The notes beneath the pieces are model-generated. The model was not told the DNA's origin. It ran no database searches and saw only the letters and a program-made list of their open reading frames with translations. This document shows positions 1 through 12,576 of a stretch of DNA of 64,000 nucleotides, piece after piece. Where the stretch lies: the NCBI GenBank assembly GCA_024663395.1, contig JANFAH010000011.1, positions 1,116,001 to 1,180,000 on the forward strand. Reading direction: 5' to 3'. Every line of letters starts with the position of its first letter. The first letter of the stretch is position 1. The DNA is from Pisolithus tinctorius (Eukaryota; Basidiomycota; Agaricomycetes; Boletales; Pisolithaceae). A program made the position numbers and the translations under genes.

Positions 1-768
1 ATGGAGATTTGTTGCCTCAGTTCACCCAGCTCGATACCCATTCCAAGCATCCGCATTCCCCCACTCCACCTGCATTGAAAACACCCAAATGGCTCAAGGG
101 TGAAGGGAATTAATTGCATGCACTTATGTGTTGTAGATAAAAAGAACAAATACTTGAATTGAGTTCGCCGTAACCCAACAGATATTTTGTGACCTATAAG
201 GTACATATATGTGTTGATGCCTGGCCACTGACTTAAGGTACACATGTCTCTCTAACCATCCCCAGCTTGGAGCCATGACCAAGGTTTGTCTGTGCAACTG
301 CAAGAGTCACAACTGCAAGGGCAAACTAGTCGACTACGATATGAGACGTATGCATGAACGCACAGACCAGCAGGAGAGGACATCCGCTTCACAGACCATC
401 CATCGTGGTTTGATCGTCCCCCATGTTCCAAGCAACCCACCCTCTCTCATCCGGCCTTATCCAATGAGGGGTGCTATTTTATCCCCCATATCACATTTTC
501 CAGATCCCCCCCCAAGCTCCACCTCAGCTGTCGAGCAGGAAATGCTCGACCACGGTATGCTTACTCAAGAAGATATTGATATACAGGTCTATGGCAGTGA
601 GCTACCAAACCTAGGGCCCAACTTCCATTCTCCACAATCCCTCCTTGCTGCTGCTGACTATTATGAGGCATATAATGCAGTCATGGTGGCAGGTGCTCAG
701 CCCCTGACCGCATATCACCTACTGCCTGACCCTGAGGGACATGCCCTTGAGCGTGCAATGGATAACGC

Positions 769-2584
769 TGTGAGTCAAAGTGAGGTTCAGTGGTGGAAAC
801 CAACCAAAACCAACACAAAAGACAATGAAAGCAAGTGGTGGTGTGCCTATGCAGTACCTAGATGGTGGAACCTGTTCTTTGGGAGGGTTTTTTTGCGAAC
901 TACAACACTCAAAGATGAGTGCTGAGGGTTGGGGGTGCTCCTGACAAAGAAGGAGCAGGAATGCGAGAGGAAGCGATGGGGTAGACTGCTGTCAGCCCAC
1001 AGAAGGGTGGATGACGACTTAATTCGATGCCCTGAGCTTCACTGAGCTCAGGGAGGACTTGGGGCAAAGTAGATCAATGATAGATGAGAATAAGCGAAGT
1101 AGATGATAGTTAGACCCTTAATAAAGTCTCAACTATTGAAGCTGCTGAATGATTTACTGAATGATAATAAAATGCGAGCCAGAGGGGCTCTCTGATGTCT
1201 TTTTCTTTTTGCTACCTAAGTACAGTGATTTATATATAGCACAGGGGCGTTGCCTATGGAAAACAAGGTGCAAACACTTGGTAAGTGATTGGTAACTGAT
1301 GAGTAAGGAATGTAAGCGGTGGGTAATCATCTTAGAAAGCATTGGTGAGCATTGGTAAGGATAAGTAAGCCAAAAAGCGAAGAATCAGTAAGCAAGGGCA
1401 AAAGATTGGTAAGTATTGGCAATAGGTGAGTCAAAGACAGTCAGAATGTCAAAGTATGAGTCAAGTAACGTCAGAAACTGGGAAAGTGCACTGGAATCGC
1501 ATTAGGGGGAGGCTGTGCATGTCACATCTCGAAGAGATCGCCTCTGGGCCAAAGTGGGATGACAGAGAGGCAGCGCTGATCTGATGCCGATATAGTACAT
1601 CCAAAAGTGGACAGGGTGAGTCAGATGTCAACAGGGGTCAAGCTTTGGGGGTCTGTGGGGTGACAGGAGCATAGGGGATCACAACTTTCCCCCCCTTACT
1701 GTCCTCTCAGTGAAGCAAATAAAAACTTCATGAATGAGGCTCTGTTGGAAGAGAGGATGAAGGGGGAGCGTCTTCTGCTGTATCTTGCAATAAGGAGGCA
1801 AGATGTGCATCATACTCATCATGGATGCGATCAGGGAGAGTGGAGAACAGTAGATTATACTGTAGCTGTTGCAATTTTGGAAGAATGATGGACGAGACTG
1901 GTATGAAGACGTTGCAGGGAGCAGGGAGGAAGGATCCATATGCTTCTTGGACCGGAGAGACTGAAATGACCACATAAGACCTTTCCAAGCGAATGACAGA
2001 CCTGAGGCGACCAAAGAATGTCCTCCTAGAGGTCATACTGACAAAAAGAACATGCTGTCCAAGCTGGATGGGCTGAGAGGGGGCAGACGAGGGTGGGATG
2101 TACCAGGATGCTTCAGGACGGAAGCTAGTAGGAACTCCTGGTAGATATATGTAGCCATGGTCCCTAGCAAAGGGGACAAGCGAAATGATTGATGTGGAGG
2201 CAGCCATATCAGAAGAATTAGCGAAATGAGCGTCTTTTGGAGGGAGTGCTGTAGAAACGTGTGGAGTGCGCAAATCCTTTCCAATTTTGGAAGGTAGGAT
2301 CACGTGGCTGAGCACTACAAGCGAGTGTGGGAATGGTTTCGGTGTCTGCAGAATTGGCAGAGATATGATATGTCGAAAACCGGAATGCCGTACACGGGTG
2401 CTTAAGAACTTTATTGGCGCTTAACTCGCTTCCTCCTTTTTCTTTGGCATTGACAACTCGTTCTTGTGCGAGGGATGACTGCTGACATTTCTGGCTGTCC
2501 TTCTTCGCATGAGGGCTATGGTCTTCATCTCCATTCATCAGCTACATCCATGTCCACCTCACCAAACACCTTTGGTGTGTGACA
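769..2584 (-). mobile_element. 1.8-kb retroelement-like insertion, copy 1
   Basis: This block recurs at 10767-12576 in unrelated flanks. It begins TGTGAGTCAAAG and ends GTGTGTGACA (TG...CA). Near-identical 4-bp repeats flank it, ACGC at 765-768 and ACAC at 2585-2588. Removing 769-2588 joins the Tnp2-like transposase in frame (..MDNA-FTEIQW..), which confirms the ends. On the minus strand an ORF ends at 1728. A purine tract (G7A3) follows at about 1685-1697, then a stretch from TGTGAT (1681) to TCACA (769). This looks like ORF-PPT-LTR, the 3' end of an LTR retrotransposon. No second LTR is visible, so a 1.8-kb solo LTR or an unusual non-autonomous element are alternatives. Confidence 0.8.
1728..2315 (-). 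CDS. ORF of unknown function in insertion copy 1
   Basis: A 195-codon reading frame on the minus strand of the 1.8-kb insertion, nearly identical to the frame at 11725-12393. It contains YLPGVPTSFRPEASWYIPP and LFSTLPDRIHDEYDAHLASLL. I do not recognise the family. The copy is open at its 5' end only to 2315; the second copy extends further, so this one has lost the upstream part. It ends just before a purine tract, the position of a retrotransposon terminal ORF. Confidence 0.45.
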   Translation of the reverse strand: MLSHVILPSKIGKDLRTPHVSTALPPKDAHFANSSDMAASTSIISLVPFARDHGYIYLPGVPTSFRPEASWYIPPSSAPSQPIQLGQHVLFVSMTSRRTFFGRLRSVIRLERSYVVISVSPVQEAYGSFLPAPCNVFIPVSSIILPKLQQLQYNLLFSTLPDRIHDEYDAHLASLLQDTAEDAPPSSSLPTEPHS

Positions 2585-5500
2585 ACACATTCACAGAGAT
2601 CCAGTGGCAGGTGCCATCAGATGACCCACCCTCCCAGGGGCAATCAGCAGAGTCGGATGACAAGATCCTGGATGTTGACTTTGAACTAGATGACAATGCA
2701 GATTTACTGGATGCCATCAATCACCAAGAAGTGTCAGAAGATGTCCCAGATCCATTTTGGACAGGCAATAATCCAAGATCGGGCATTAGCTTCAAAGATC
2801 TATCGACGCTGCCAGTGTACCTTCTGGTTGTCTACATGATGACAACCTGGCTTCACCTGCAGTGGCATCTCCCTCGTGCAGCATGCAATGCTGTCCTCAG
2901 CATCTTGTCATGCCTCATCCTCACTCTGTGTCCTAGCCTCTCCCCGCCATTCATCACACTACCATCAGCCATGAAGGTCCTGGGTCTCGATCTTCAAGTC
3001 TATGAACTTCCTTGCTGTCCCTCATGCCACGAAGTGTATCCACCTGTTGGTTTACTCCACACACAAGACGAATGCACTCCCTGTAATATGTCGCTTTTTT
3101 TACCTGATCAGACGAAGCGTGGACTGCTCCATTCCAAGAAGGTTCCATGTGTGAAATATCCTTATCTCTCCCTATCAGAACAGATACAATCTATTTTAAC
3201 TATCCCAGGTGTCGAGGACTCGTTAGATGAGTGGCACACACGACCATGCTCACCTGGTTACTATTTGGATATTTTCAATGGCGAAATATGCTGTGTCAAA
3301 CTCAAGGCACCTGACGGAACCCTTTTTTTTGCTAATGGCCCCCACGATAAACACAGACCAAACGGGGAACTTCGGATCAGTGTCAATTTGGGAATAGACT
3401 GGTGAGTCGACTTATCTGTGTGCAATGTGCACATGCATGCATCTGCTTACCATACCCAATAGGTTCTCCTATATTCACAGTAATATAGCACCATCCCATT
3501 CATCATGTCCAACATCATTTTCAATATGTAATCTGCCACCCGAATACAGGTAAGTCCCAAATGTCCAGTGAGACACCCGTTTAATCACTTCATCCTTGAG
3601 GTATTGCACATCAAACCTTCTTCTTACAAGTATATTGCTGGGCCCCAAGGAGCAGAGCCCTGATGAAATCCAATGCTTTCTCAGGCTGATCATGTCTGAT
3701 TTGTTACATCTCTGGAAAGAGGGCATCTGGGTCTCAACACCATCATGCCCTAATGGTATGTAATTTCAGACCTGTTGTTATCAATATTGACCTATTAATG
3801 AACTCGCTGACCAATATGACAGGTCATCTGATTTGTGTCATCCTCGTTGCAGTTGTCTGCGATAAACCAGCTGCCCACAAAATTGGCAGCTTCGGGTCGC
3901 ACTCCCACACTCACTTTTGCCATAATTGTTGGATCTGTCAGAACGACAAAGACAAAAATGAGGCCTTCATTCGGGACGGTTTGTTTTTATTTGTCGCCCT
4001 CCTCCCAATGACTTGAGAACTCGTTTCAGCATTCAGACTTCAGACAGACAAGGAGCACCACAAGCTTGGGGAGAAATACCACTTGTTGACCACAGCTGCT
4101 GCACACAAGAAATTTGTCAAGGAATTCACAACACGATTTACCAAGCTTTCATGCCTTCTGTATTTCGATCTCGTCAATCAGATCATTATCAACCCTATGC
4201 ATAACCTCTTTCTTGGTATGTGTACGTGCAAGCACTGTTTACTCAGCTGACTGTATCATTTGATGGCTTCTAGGTCTCATTAAGATGCATTTCTACAATA
4301 TCTGGGTACAGGGAAAAATCCTATGACCAAACCATGAACTCCACATATTCCATGACCTCCTCGCCAATGTAAGTGACTGTTTTACTGCAATTAACGTTAC
4401 TTTCATTGACATTTCTAGTTCGAAATTCCAAGTTCCTGTGGAAAGCTTCCTATGGACATAGGTGTACAGCTGGTGGCTCTTTGACTGCCAACCAGTGGTT
4501 ACTACTCACAACTGTGTATAGCCCAATTGCAGTAAGTCATCTGCCAATGTAGGGCATATGTGTAATCTAACAAAAGCAGATACCACAGCTATGGACCGTT
4601 GGCCTGGCAAATGCGCAACAAGATGGCTCTCTTGCTGACCATGTGGCACTGATCACCAAACAGGAATCCAAGAAAAAATCCAAGGAGGCGAAGAAACAGT
4701 CAGATGCTCAGGCACTCAAAGATGCACATTCTTGAGGAAGAGAGGCTGTTGCTGCTGAGAAGGCTTGCATAACTGCAGAGAAAGCCACTGCCAAGGAGGC
4801 CAAAAAGATGGAGAAGGTTAGACTTGCAGCAGAGAAGAAGGCCAAAAAGGCTCGAGATGCTGAGCTCAGGCAGGTGAGTGAGGTTCCATTTTTTTTTGCT
4901 GTTTTCTAGTCACAACGTGTGGGATTACAGCTTGCAAAATCAAAAGCAAACACAAGTCACATCCCTGGGGAGGGCATCGTGGACACAACCATGGCAGATG
5001 CACCAGATGAGAACCAACAAGATGACATAGACAGCAAATGCATTCTTCACCCTGATGATCCCCCCAATTTCCTCAAGCTATGTGCCACCATCCACCTCTT
5101 AATCGGGAACTCGATCAGCAATCAGGAGATTTCAGCCACAGATGCATATCTGCAAGAGTATTGCACAGAGCTCATCCAAGTAAGTTTTTGTGTCATGGCA
5201 GATGTTCACTGCTGACATTCGACTAGCTGTATGGCTCGGGGTGCTTGAAACCGAACCATCACTATGCAACACACATGGCTTGATACATTTGTAACTTTGG
5301 TCCACTAAGCAGGTTTTGGACGTTTCTTTTTGAGCACCTTAACAAGATCCTCAAATCATTCAAAACAAACAATCACAGTGACAGGGAATTGGAGACCATG
5401 TTTTTCAATGAGTTTCATAGGATGTGCCAGTTGAGCCAATTGGTAAGTAGCAGCTCATATATTTGATTTTCTAATGCTTTGTGCAGGTATACTCTCTCTG

Positions 5501-6460
5501 ACGAAGACCCGAGGATTCTTTGGGACGCAAAGTATCCAAAATTATGCTGAAGGCCTCTGTCGAGGAGTGGGGAACTGTTGCAGCACTGGCTGCACTTTCA
5601 AACGACCTTAATGAAGCACATGGTGAAGGTACATATACAGTGATACTTTCAATTTCTAATGGGCGTTGATTGCTCTGACTTGAAACAGGTCTGACCTATG
5701 GCCTGAGTCCCTGCTGACACCTCAAGCCCTTGCCTCACGAAACATATGAGGCCTTAGCCCACATCATATGTTTACAGACACCAGAAACCCCTGCCCATTG
5801 CCAGAATCACTGCCCAGTTGTCGCGCATAGTATCCCCCTGGATCGTACAGCTACTTTCTTCGACTATGTGATTGTGGGTGGTAGGAGGTATCATGCTTCA
5901 TGAACCTTGGGATCAAGAAACTCATCACTCGTTCACATCGCAATCCCACAGAGAAATGGACAGCCACCGGTGGATGCTTACAGTGAACTGCTCAAGATAT
6001 TCTGCTTTAACCAGGACATTCATTTCCAGGGTGAGTCTATGTATTTCCTTCGTGCATGATGGTTCAAGTGTTGGAATGGTGATCGAGAAGACATGTGGGT
6101 GGCAAGGTAGGTACAACTAATCACCTATGTGCTTCCTGCTTACATTCCAATCTATGCAGTGAACAATGTGCAGGTGTGCATTTGTGGGAGCTCAGAGAAT
6201 ATGTCAGTGCAGATACTCTGCTGCCCATGCTCATCGACCCGACCTGGATTCTCAATCATGTATCTCTCAAGATGGTAACAGTTGGCATTGATCACAAGAA
6301 GGTATGGGCCACCGTTGATTTGGTGAAGGTATGCCGCTGGTTTGACAGGAATATATAGCAGAATAGCTAACGTGCAATATTAGAAGTAGGGAAGTGGGAT
6401 AGATGTACATCCATCGCATTGTATTTCAAGAGAGGAGGATCATTTGTATTTTCTACAAGG

Positions 6461-8644
6461 TCAGATATCGTCATTGTTGTAAGCGAGTTCTGCAGCCAAT
6501 TCAGCAAGATATTTTGTGTCACCATCACTCAATTCACCCTCCTTGGCATGTGAGTAGAACCCCTTCAGCCAGTCCATACCATCTACAACCTGCTGACTTG
6601 GATGTGCAGTAAGCCAGGCATCATTTATCATTGTCCTGAATGGTATCGTCAGTATAGCCTTGCTAGAGTGAGGAGGCCTGTCCTCCAATTTAGACAGATT
6701 AGGGTCAAAGCTTGGTGTGAAGTTGTCCCGTTTCTTCATGGTTTTGTGATGTTTTTTGATAGGTTTGCTTGTGGGACGATCCATGCTGGAGACACCCTCG
6801 TTTCCTTCTTGCCATTGCTTGTGTATGGAGTCAAGGATACAAAGAAATGCAACATACTGTGAACACCACAAGTAAACATGCGCTTGACCATCCATAGCCC
6901 ACAGGTGAGGAGGACTTACATTGAGCGACTGCCAAGTCAACCCAACCCTTTTCCATGCTTTGGGAGGTACATCCTGCTCTCTTCATCACCTGTTGGAGTC
7001 CAGACTCCAACCCTCCTCACCAGCAGAATAATGATTGGAACCAAAGGCAGAATCGAGCATGGCATCTGCCCCTTGGACGTCATATTTCCTTTCAAATTCG
7101 CTCACAGCTTCTCATCGACGATCAGTCAGCTTAATGTGTGTATGTCAGCCCAGTTTGACACATTTCTAAGTGCTTATGCCCCAATACCTGTGACTGCCTA
7201 GTTCGATAATGCTTTTCCCTAAGCCTTCCATCAGCCTTCTCCTGCTTCGTTGGATTGGCAGCAGCATGAATTTCGGACATGAGTGTCCTCCAGTATTGCT
7301 TGGCCATCATCTTGACAGTTGAAGAGACGTGATCGTCATCTTCCAGCTCCCCTTTGCTCTGGGCACATTTGGCCTGGTCAGAAAGTCAGTAAGTAGCCTA
7401 CCATCTTGACCATTGAACCGACTGTTTCCTCTTGCATGATGGCATCCACCATGGCTCCAAGGAACCTTTGGTTGATGGTGTTGTCAACATGCTCAGACCA
7501 GACAGGCCTCCAAACAGTGTGACCTTCGACATCCTCCAACTCCCTCTGGTCAGGAAGCCTGTTTATGTGTTTGCTCATCATTGACAAATGATCTTCCACA
7601 TTCAACCTCTCGATGCTGCACATTTCTAGCATCTTGCTATGAAGTATAGGCTATTTATCGAGTCGCTCAAAAACTTTCTTAATGCAACATGATCCGTTAA
7701 ACTGACCTTTAATTTAGGATGTTGATTCGATATATTTTTTGCGGCACCTGCTGTCTTGGTCTGCTTGCTGGAGAATGTCAAGAGTTCCTCTCGGAGCTCA
7801 GAAATGGCGGCCTTGTTCTTGTCGATGCACTGAGTAAGTCCTTGTCGAGTTTCTATGTTCATGGCATGTAGTTCCAATAATTGCATACTCATCTTCTTAA
7901 CTTCTTCAGCTAGAAGCTGCACCAGGACCATGCCCAATGGTGATGGAAGAGCACTCTGGGGTCATGCATCAAGATGTCCATGTATGTTGAAGAACGTAGT
8001 GGGACCCTGAGTAGACTGGCAAGGTACACCATATCCTAACTGGTAGTCATTCGCTGATGAGGCTACAGATTGCGATTGCAATGTTAGTTTGCCATAAGAC
8101 ACAGCCCCACTATGCAGGCCATCATGGGAGAAGGGGTAATGCAGTCGGTGCTGTGAAGTCTAGGTAAGTACCAGGTTCATGAGTGGATACTAGGTGTTTA
8201 CCCGAACGGATCCTCTTGTTGCCGTGGGTCTCCATACATAGACCGACCTGGAAGTTTGTCTGCAAATGATGATGGGCGTTGACCTGTGCCTTCTTTCCCT
8301 CCTATTACATGGGACTATCAAGATATAGTGAGTATTCTATGCATTTTCCAGCTGTCACTCCTTATCATGCTCACTGGTGGTTTGTTTAGCATGCGACTGA
8401 ACATGAACTCATTTCCAAAGGCATTCTCTTGGATGCCTTGGGACTCCGTCACTGCATTATATGGCTGCTCACCATGCCTACATTCCAAGAAAGAGGCACC
8501 TGAACCTGCAGACATCCGGCGGTCGAAATTCAGTTCTATGCTCATGTTCCGGGACTGCTCATTGGTGCCATGGTCAGAGGACGTTGGGAACATAGTTGTG
8601 AGGTGCTGGGAAGGTGGGAGGGGCATGTGCGACGCAGGGAGCAC
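6461..8644 (-). CDS. Plavaka-associated accessory protein, coiled coil, probably decayed
   Basis: Minus-strand gene converging on the transposase, with pieces in several exons. A low-complexity N-terminal region runs from about 8644 (MLPASHMPLPPSQH) through 8140-7960 (SYGKLTLQSQSVASSANDY). A coiled coil follows at 7937-7740 (LLAEEVKKMSMQLLELH, then CIDKNKAAISELREEL), then a conserved-looking block at 7632-7380 (HTVWRPVWSEHVDNTINQRF) and 7370-7205 (VKMMAKQYWRTLMSEIHAA), and C-terminal acidic/helical exons to 6461 (KYLAELAAELAYNNDDI). Such two-gene convergent layouts occur in mushroom Plavaka elements. Function is unknown. At least one frame interruption (about 7970) and stops near 7000 suggest decay with the transposase. 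Confidence 0.5.
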
Positions 8645-8659
8645 ATGGTATATGTGAGA

Positions 8660-9425
8660 TTTACCACGTTCTGTGGGGGATCAGCATCTCGTTTCCCAAA
8701 GACATCCATATGGGATGTATCTAGATAGGTCATATATTCAAATCAAATCTCGAGGCAGAATATCTTCGTGCAATGTCTGTCTGGACTGGGAATATATAAA
8801 CTGGCATATACATGCACTTCCAGACACATGTAATGACATATATCCTCACAACAGGCAGACGAGCTGTCCTGACCTGGGCAGAGTATGTATGTTCAGGGTT
8901 TATGTATCAAATCACGAGGTTGGCAGATCATCATCTGTCGAAGTACAAACTATCTACAGTTTAGTCATCTGCCCACACCATATCCAGTACCAGACAATAT
9001 CTCGTTTCTGCAGTGAGTCCCACCTTTAGAATCCTTGGTGGGGTTCTGGGATTTCATGTCGTTGTGCCAGTGGAGTATGGCTGGTACTGGAAAGATCATG
9101 TCTCGCTGCATATGTTTGATCACACCTGCTAAACCCGATCTATGTACTTGGCCTCATCTCCACGTACTAGGGCCCGAGGGTATTCGCAGTAGAACCAAAT
9201 CATAGCAGTCAAATCATGTACAATCGTCAGACATTCGCTTGTACGAAATGGAACTTCTTATCCTTGCTGTTCTCAGCGTGCAAAATTGTTGGATTTATCA
9301 GAAGCAGGTTGCGGTCTACAATCGCATTGCTGAGGTCTTGGGCTTCACTCCACTGCCAGTTGAACTTAATGTACACTTGGTCTCTAATGTGAAGACACAA
9401 GGTAGGCACCCAACTCAGTAAATTA
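8660..9425. other. Gene-free stretch; left flank of the Harbinger insertion
   Basis: No gene is supported here; short frames on both strands lack recognisable motifs. The part at about 9025-9101 (TTTCATGTCGTTGTGCCAG core) matches sequence found upstream of the G-domain genes at 26705 and 33280. This suggests the stretch next to the Harbinger was originally joined to the G-domain cluster on the other side of the element. Confidence 0.5.
9025..9101 (+). repeat. G-domain-cluster upstream repeat, detached copy
   Basis: About 75 bp containing GTCGTTGTGCCAGTGGAGTA and TGGCTGGTACTGGAAAGA. The same block is at 26690-26760, with more diverged versions at 26265-26340 and 33275-33375, each upstream of a G-domain gene. 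Its presence left of the Harbinger element is explained if the Harbinger landed in the upstream region of G-domain gene A. Confidence 0.6.
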
Positions 9426-9543
9426 GAGCTAGTTTGGTAATGAAGTCCCACAAAGAATCCAGGTGAAAAAACCCAAAAAAAAGTCCCAGGCCTTCATGAC
9501 ATAAGCATACAGAGTTCAAGCGGAGCGCCAATTTAGGAGGAGA
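9426..9543 (+). repeat. Harbinger left terminal inverted repeat
   Basis: Pairs with 22633-22750. Both share GTCCCACAAAGAATCCAGGT, an A-rich tract and CCTTCATGACATAAGCATAC in the matching orientation. Differences near the tip are T/C at CpG (TTTGG against TTCGG, AATGA against AACGA). TTA precedes it. Confidence 0.93.
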
Positions 9544-10766
9544 CATAGGCGATATCGATAACTGCAACACAACTATCATGGCTGACAAGTCGGGCATAAC
9601 TAGGAACCTGATGGGTGGGGATCCTCCTGATGCTGCAGACGACAAGACCAAGGAAAGGCGCATCAACATCAACGACGACCACTATCAATGCCACAAACTC
9701 CTCATTCTTATCCTCATCCACCATCACCTCCAACTCTTATCCCTGCTACTCGTGTTGGCAGATGCTCTACAGGCCGTTGCGGAAGCGACGTGGCGTGCTG
9801 ACCCGATTCCATACCACACGTCGATCCTGACTGGGAGTGGGTGGGTAGCCAAATTGTTGAACGGCCATCCCGAGCGAATTCGTACAGAACTCGCAGTTCA
9901 CAAGCACGTATTCGACATCTTATTGTGGGAGCTCCAACAGCATGGAATCGGTCCTTCCAAACACGTCACGCTCAAAGAGCAACTCGCGATCTTTCTATAT
10001 ACCTCTGTCACCAGTTTGTCCATCAGACATGTAGGTGAACGTTTTCAAAGGTCAAACGGCACAATCTCCAAGTAAGTCTTCGACCGCACCATTTTCAGTG
10101 GATTAATCGTTGTTCCAGGTACTTCAAAAAAATTCTGTTCGCATTCTTGTCTCGTGATATATACAGCAAGTACGTACGATTGCTGTGCAGTGATGCCCCC
10201 ATCCACCCAACTATTTGCGATAACCCCAAATTTTTCCCTTTTTTTGCTGATGCTGTCGGTGCAATCGATGGGACGCACATCGCGTGTGCTCCCAGTTCAG
10301 AGGAAAGGGATGCGATGTGAAATCACAAAGGTTTCACCTCCCAGAATTGCCTGCTCTGCTGCGATTTCGATATGCACTTCACATATGTCCTTAGCGGGTG
10401 GGAGGGGTCTGCGGCTGACTCGTCGGTCTATCACGATGTGCGGCTGAGCGATCTCGCTATTCCGGACGGCAAGTACTACCTTGCTGATGCAGGGTTCCCC
10501 AATTGCCCCCAACTCCTGACTCCATTCCGAGGGCAACGATACCATCTCGCAGAATGGGGCTGCATGCACATACGGTAAGTATTTCTATCGATGTTTTTAT
10601 TTACTCATAATTCATTGGAATTTACAGACCAGTAAATGCCGAGGAATGCTACAACCTTTGCCACACGCAGCTTCGAAACGTGATTGAACGGATAATTGGA
10701 GTCATCAAACGTCACTTCTGAATTCTCGTTGTGCCTCCAGAGTATGGCATGGATGTCCAGGCCCGT

Positions 10767-12576
10767 TGTGAGTCAAAGTGAGGTTCAGTGGTGGGAACCA
10801 ACCAAAACCAACACAAAAGACAATGAAAGCGAGTGGTGGTGTGCCTATGTGGTACCTAGATGGTGGAACCTGTTCTTTGGGAGGGTTTTTGCGAACTACA
10901 ACACTCAAAGATGAGTGCTGAGGGTTGGGGGTGCTCCTGACGAAGAAGGAGCAGGAATGCGAGAGGAAGCGATGGGGTAGATTGCTGTCAGCCTACAGAA
11001 GGGTGGATGACGACTTAATTCGATGCCCTGAGCTTCACTGAGCTCAGGGAGGACTTGGGGCGAAGTAGATCAATGATAGATGAGAATAAGCGAAGTAGAT
11101 GATAGTTAGACCCTTAATAAAGTCTCAACTATCAAAGCTGCTGAATGATTTACTGAGAGATGATAAATTGCGAGCAAGAGGGGCTCTCTGATGTCTTCTT
11201 CTTTTTTGCTACCTAAGTACAGTGATTTATATACAGTACAGGGGCATTGCCTATGGAAAACAAGGTGCAAACACTTGGTAAGTGATTGGTAACTGATGAG
11301 TAAGGAATGTAAGTGGTGGGTAATCGTCTTAGAAAGCATTGGTGAGCATTGGTAAGGATAAGTAAGCCAAAAAGCGAAGAATCAGTAAGCAAGGGCAAAA
11401 GATTGGTAAGTATTGGCAATAGGTGAGTCAAAGACAGTCAGAACGTCAAAGTATGAGTCAAGTAATGTCAGAAACTGGGAAAGTGCACTGGAATCGCATT
11501 AGGGGGAGGCTGTGCATGTCACATCTCGAAGAGATTGTTTCTGGGCCAAAGCGGGATGACAGAGAGGCAGCACTGATCTGATGCCGATATAGTACATCCA
11601 AAAGTGGACAGGGTGAGTCAGATGTCAACAGGGGTCAAGCTTTGGGGGTCTGTGGGGTGACAGGAGCATAGGGGATCACAACTTTCCCCCCCTTACTGTC
11701 CTCTCAGTGAAGCAAATAAAAACTTCATGAATGAGGCTCTGTTGGAAGAGAGGATGAAGGGGGAGTGTCTTCTGCTGTATCTTGCAATAAGGAGGCAAGA
11801 TGTGCATCATACTCATCATGGATGCGATCAGGGAGAGTGGAGAACAGTAGATTATACTGTAGCTGTCGCAATTTTGGAAGAATGATGGACAAGACTGGTA
11901 TGAAGACATTGCAGGGAGCAGGGAGGAAGGATCCATATGCTTCTTGGACTGGAGAGACTGAAATGACCACATAAGACCTTTCCAAGCAAATGACAGACCT
12001 GAGGTGACCAAAGAGTGTCCTCCTAGAGGTCATACTGACAAAAAGAACATGCTGTCCAAGCTGGATGGGCTGAGAGGGGGCAGACAAGGGTGGGATGTAC
12101 CAGGATGCTTCAGGACGGAAGCTAGTAGGAACTCCTGGTAGATATACGTAGCCATGGTCCCTAGCAAAGGGGACAAGCGAAATGATTGACGTGGAGGTGG
12201 CCATATCAGAAGAATTAGCGAAATGAGCGTCTTTTGGAGGGAGTGCTGTAGAAACATGTGGAGTGCGCAAATCCTTTCCAATTTTGGAAGGTAGGATCGC
12301 GTGGCTGAGCACTACAAGCAAGTGTGGGAATGGTTTTGGTGTCTGCAGAACTGGCAGAGATACGTCGAAAACCAGAATGCCGTACATGGGCACTTAAGAA
12401 CTTTATTGGCGCTTAACTTGCTTCCTCCTTTCTCCTTGGCATTGACAACTCATTCTTGTGCGAGGGATGACTGCCGACATTTATGGCTGTCCTTCTTCGC
12501 ATGAGGGCTATGGTCTTCATCTCCATTCATCAGCTACATCCATGTCCACCTCACCAAACACCTTTGGTGTGTGACA
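10767..12576 (-). mobile_element. 1.8-kb retroelement-like insertion, copy 2
   Basis: Second copy of the 769-2584 element, highly similar along its whole length, with ends TGTGAG...TGTGACA. The target duplication is exact: CCGT at 10763-10766 and 12577-12580. Removing the element and one CCGT restores the Harbinger frame (..MDVQAR-IPPTLCC..). Both copies therefore ended at the same points in different genes, so the unit really moves as 1.8 kb and is not a random truncation. Confidence 0.88.
11725..12393 (-). CDS. ORF of unknown function in insertion copy 2
   Basis: A 222-codon minus-strand frame, the longer of the two copies, starting MPMYGILVFDVSLPVLQTP and ending SSSLPTEPHS. It shares SKIGKDLRTPHVSTALPPKD with copy 1. 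I see no zinc knuckle, protease, polymerase or integrase motif and do not recognise the family. It stops some 30 bp before the G-rich purine tract preceding the putative LTR. It could be the C-terminal part of a longer retrotransposon protein. Confidence 0.5.
   Translation of the reverse strand: MPMYGILVFDVSLPVLQTPKPFPHLLVVLSHAILPSKIGKDLRTPHVSTALPPKDAHFANSSDMATSTSIISLVPFARDHGYVYLPGVPTSFRPEASWYIPPLSAPSQPIQLGQHVLFVSMTSRRTLFGHLRSVICLERSYVVISVSPVQEAYGSFLPAPCNVFIPVLSIILPKLRQLQYNLLFSTLPDRIHDEYDAHLASLLQDTAEDTPPSSSLPTEPHS

Larger units (their letters stand above)
275..6350 (+). pseudogene. Tnp2-like (Plavaka/CACTA-type) transposase, disrupted
   Basis: Cut-and-paste transposase of the fungal Plavaka group. 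The start at 275 opens with a small Cys-rich motif (MTKVCLCNCKSHNC), as is usual for the family. The conserved body follows in several exons: a Cys block with CCPSCHEVYPP near 3015-3050, LGPKEQSPDEI (~3640), CDKPAAHKIGSFGSHSHTHFC (~3860-3925; only its start GSFGSHSHTHFC is quoted as key motif), NPMHNLFLG (~4190), a Lys/Ala-rich coiled coil (4650-4870) and KPNHHYATH (~5250). Weak similarity runs on to about 6340 (KVWATVDL). The frame is broken by the 769-2584 insertion and by TGA codons at 4324-4326 and 4733-4735, where Arg (CGA) would fit. Other stops and frame changes occur after 5500, so this is a dead copy. Family identity is from remembered motifs; element ends were not found. Confidence 0.8.
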
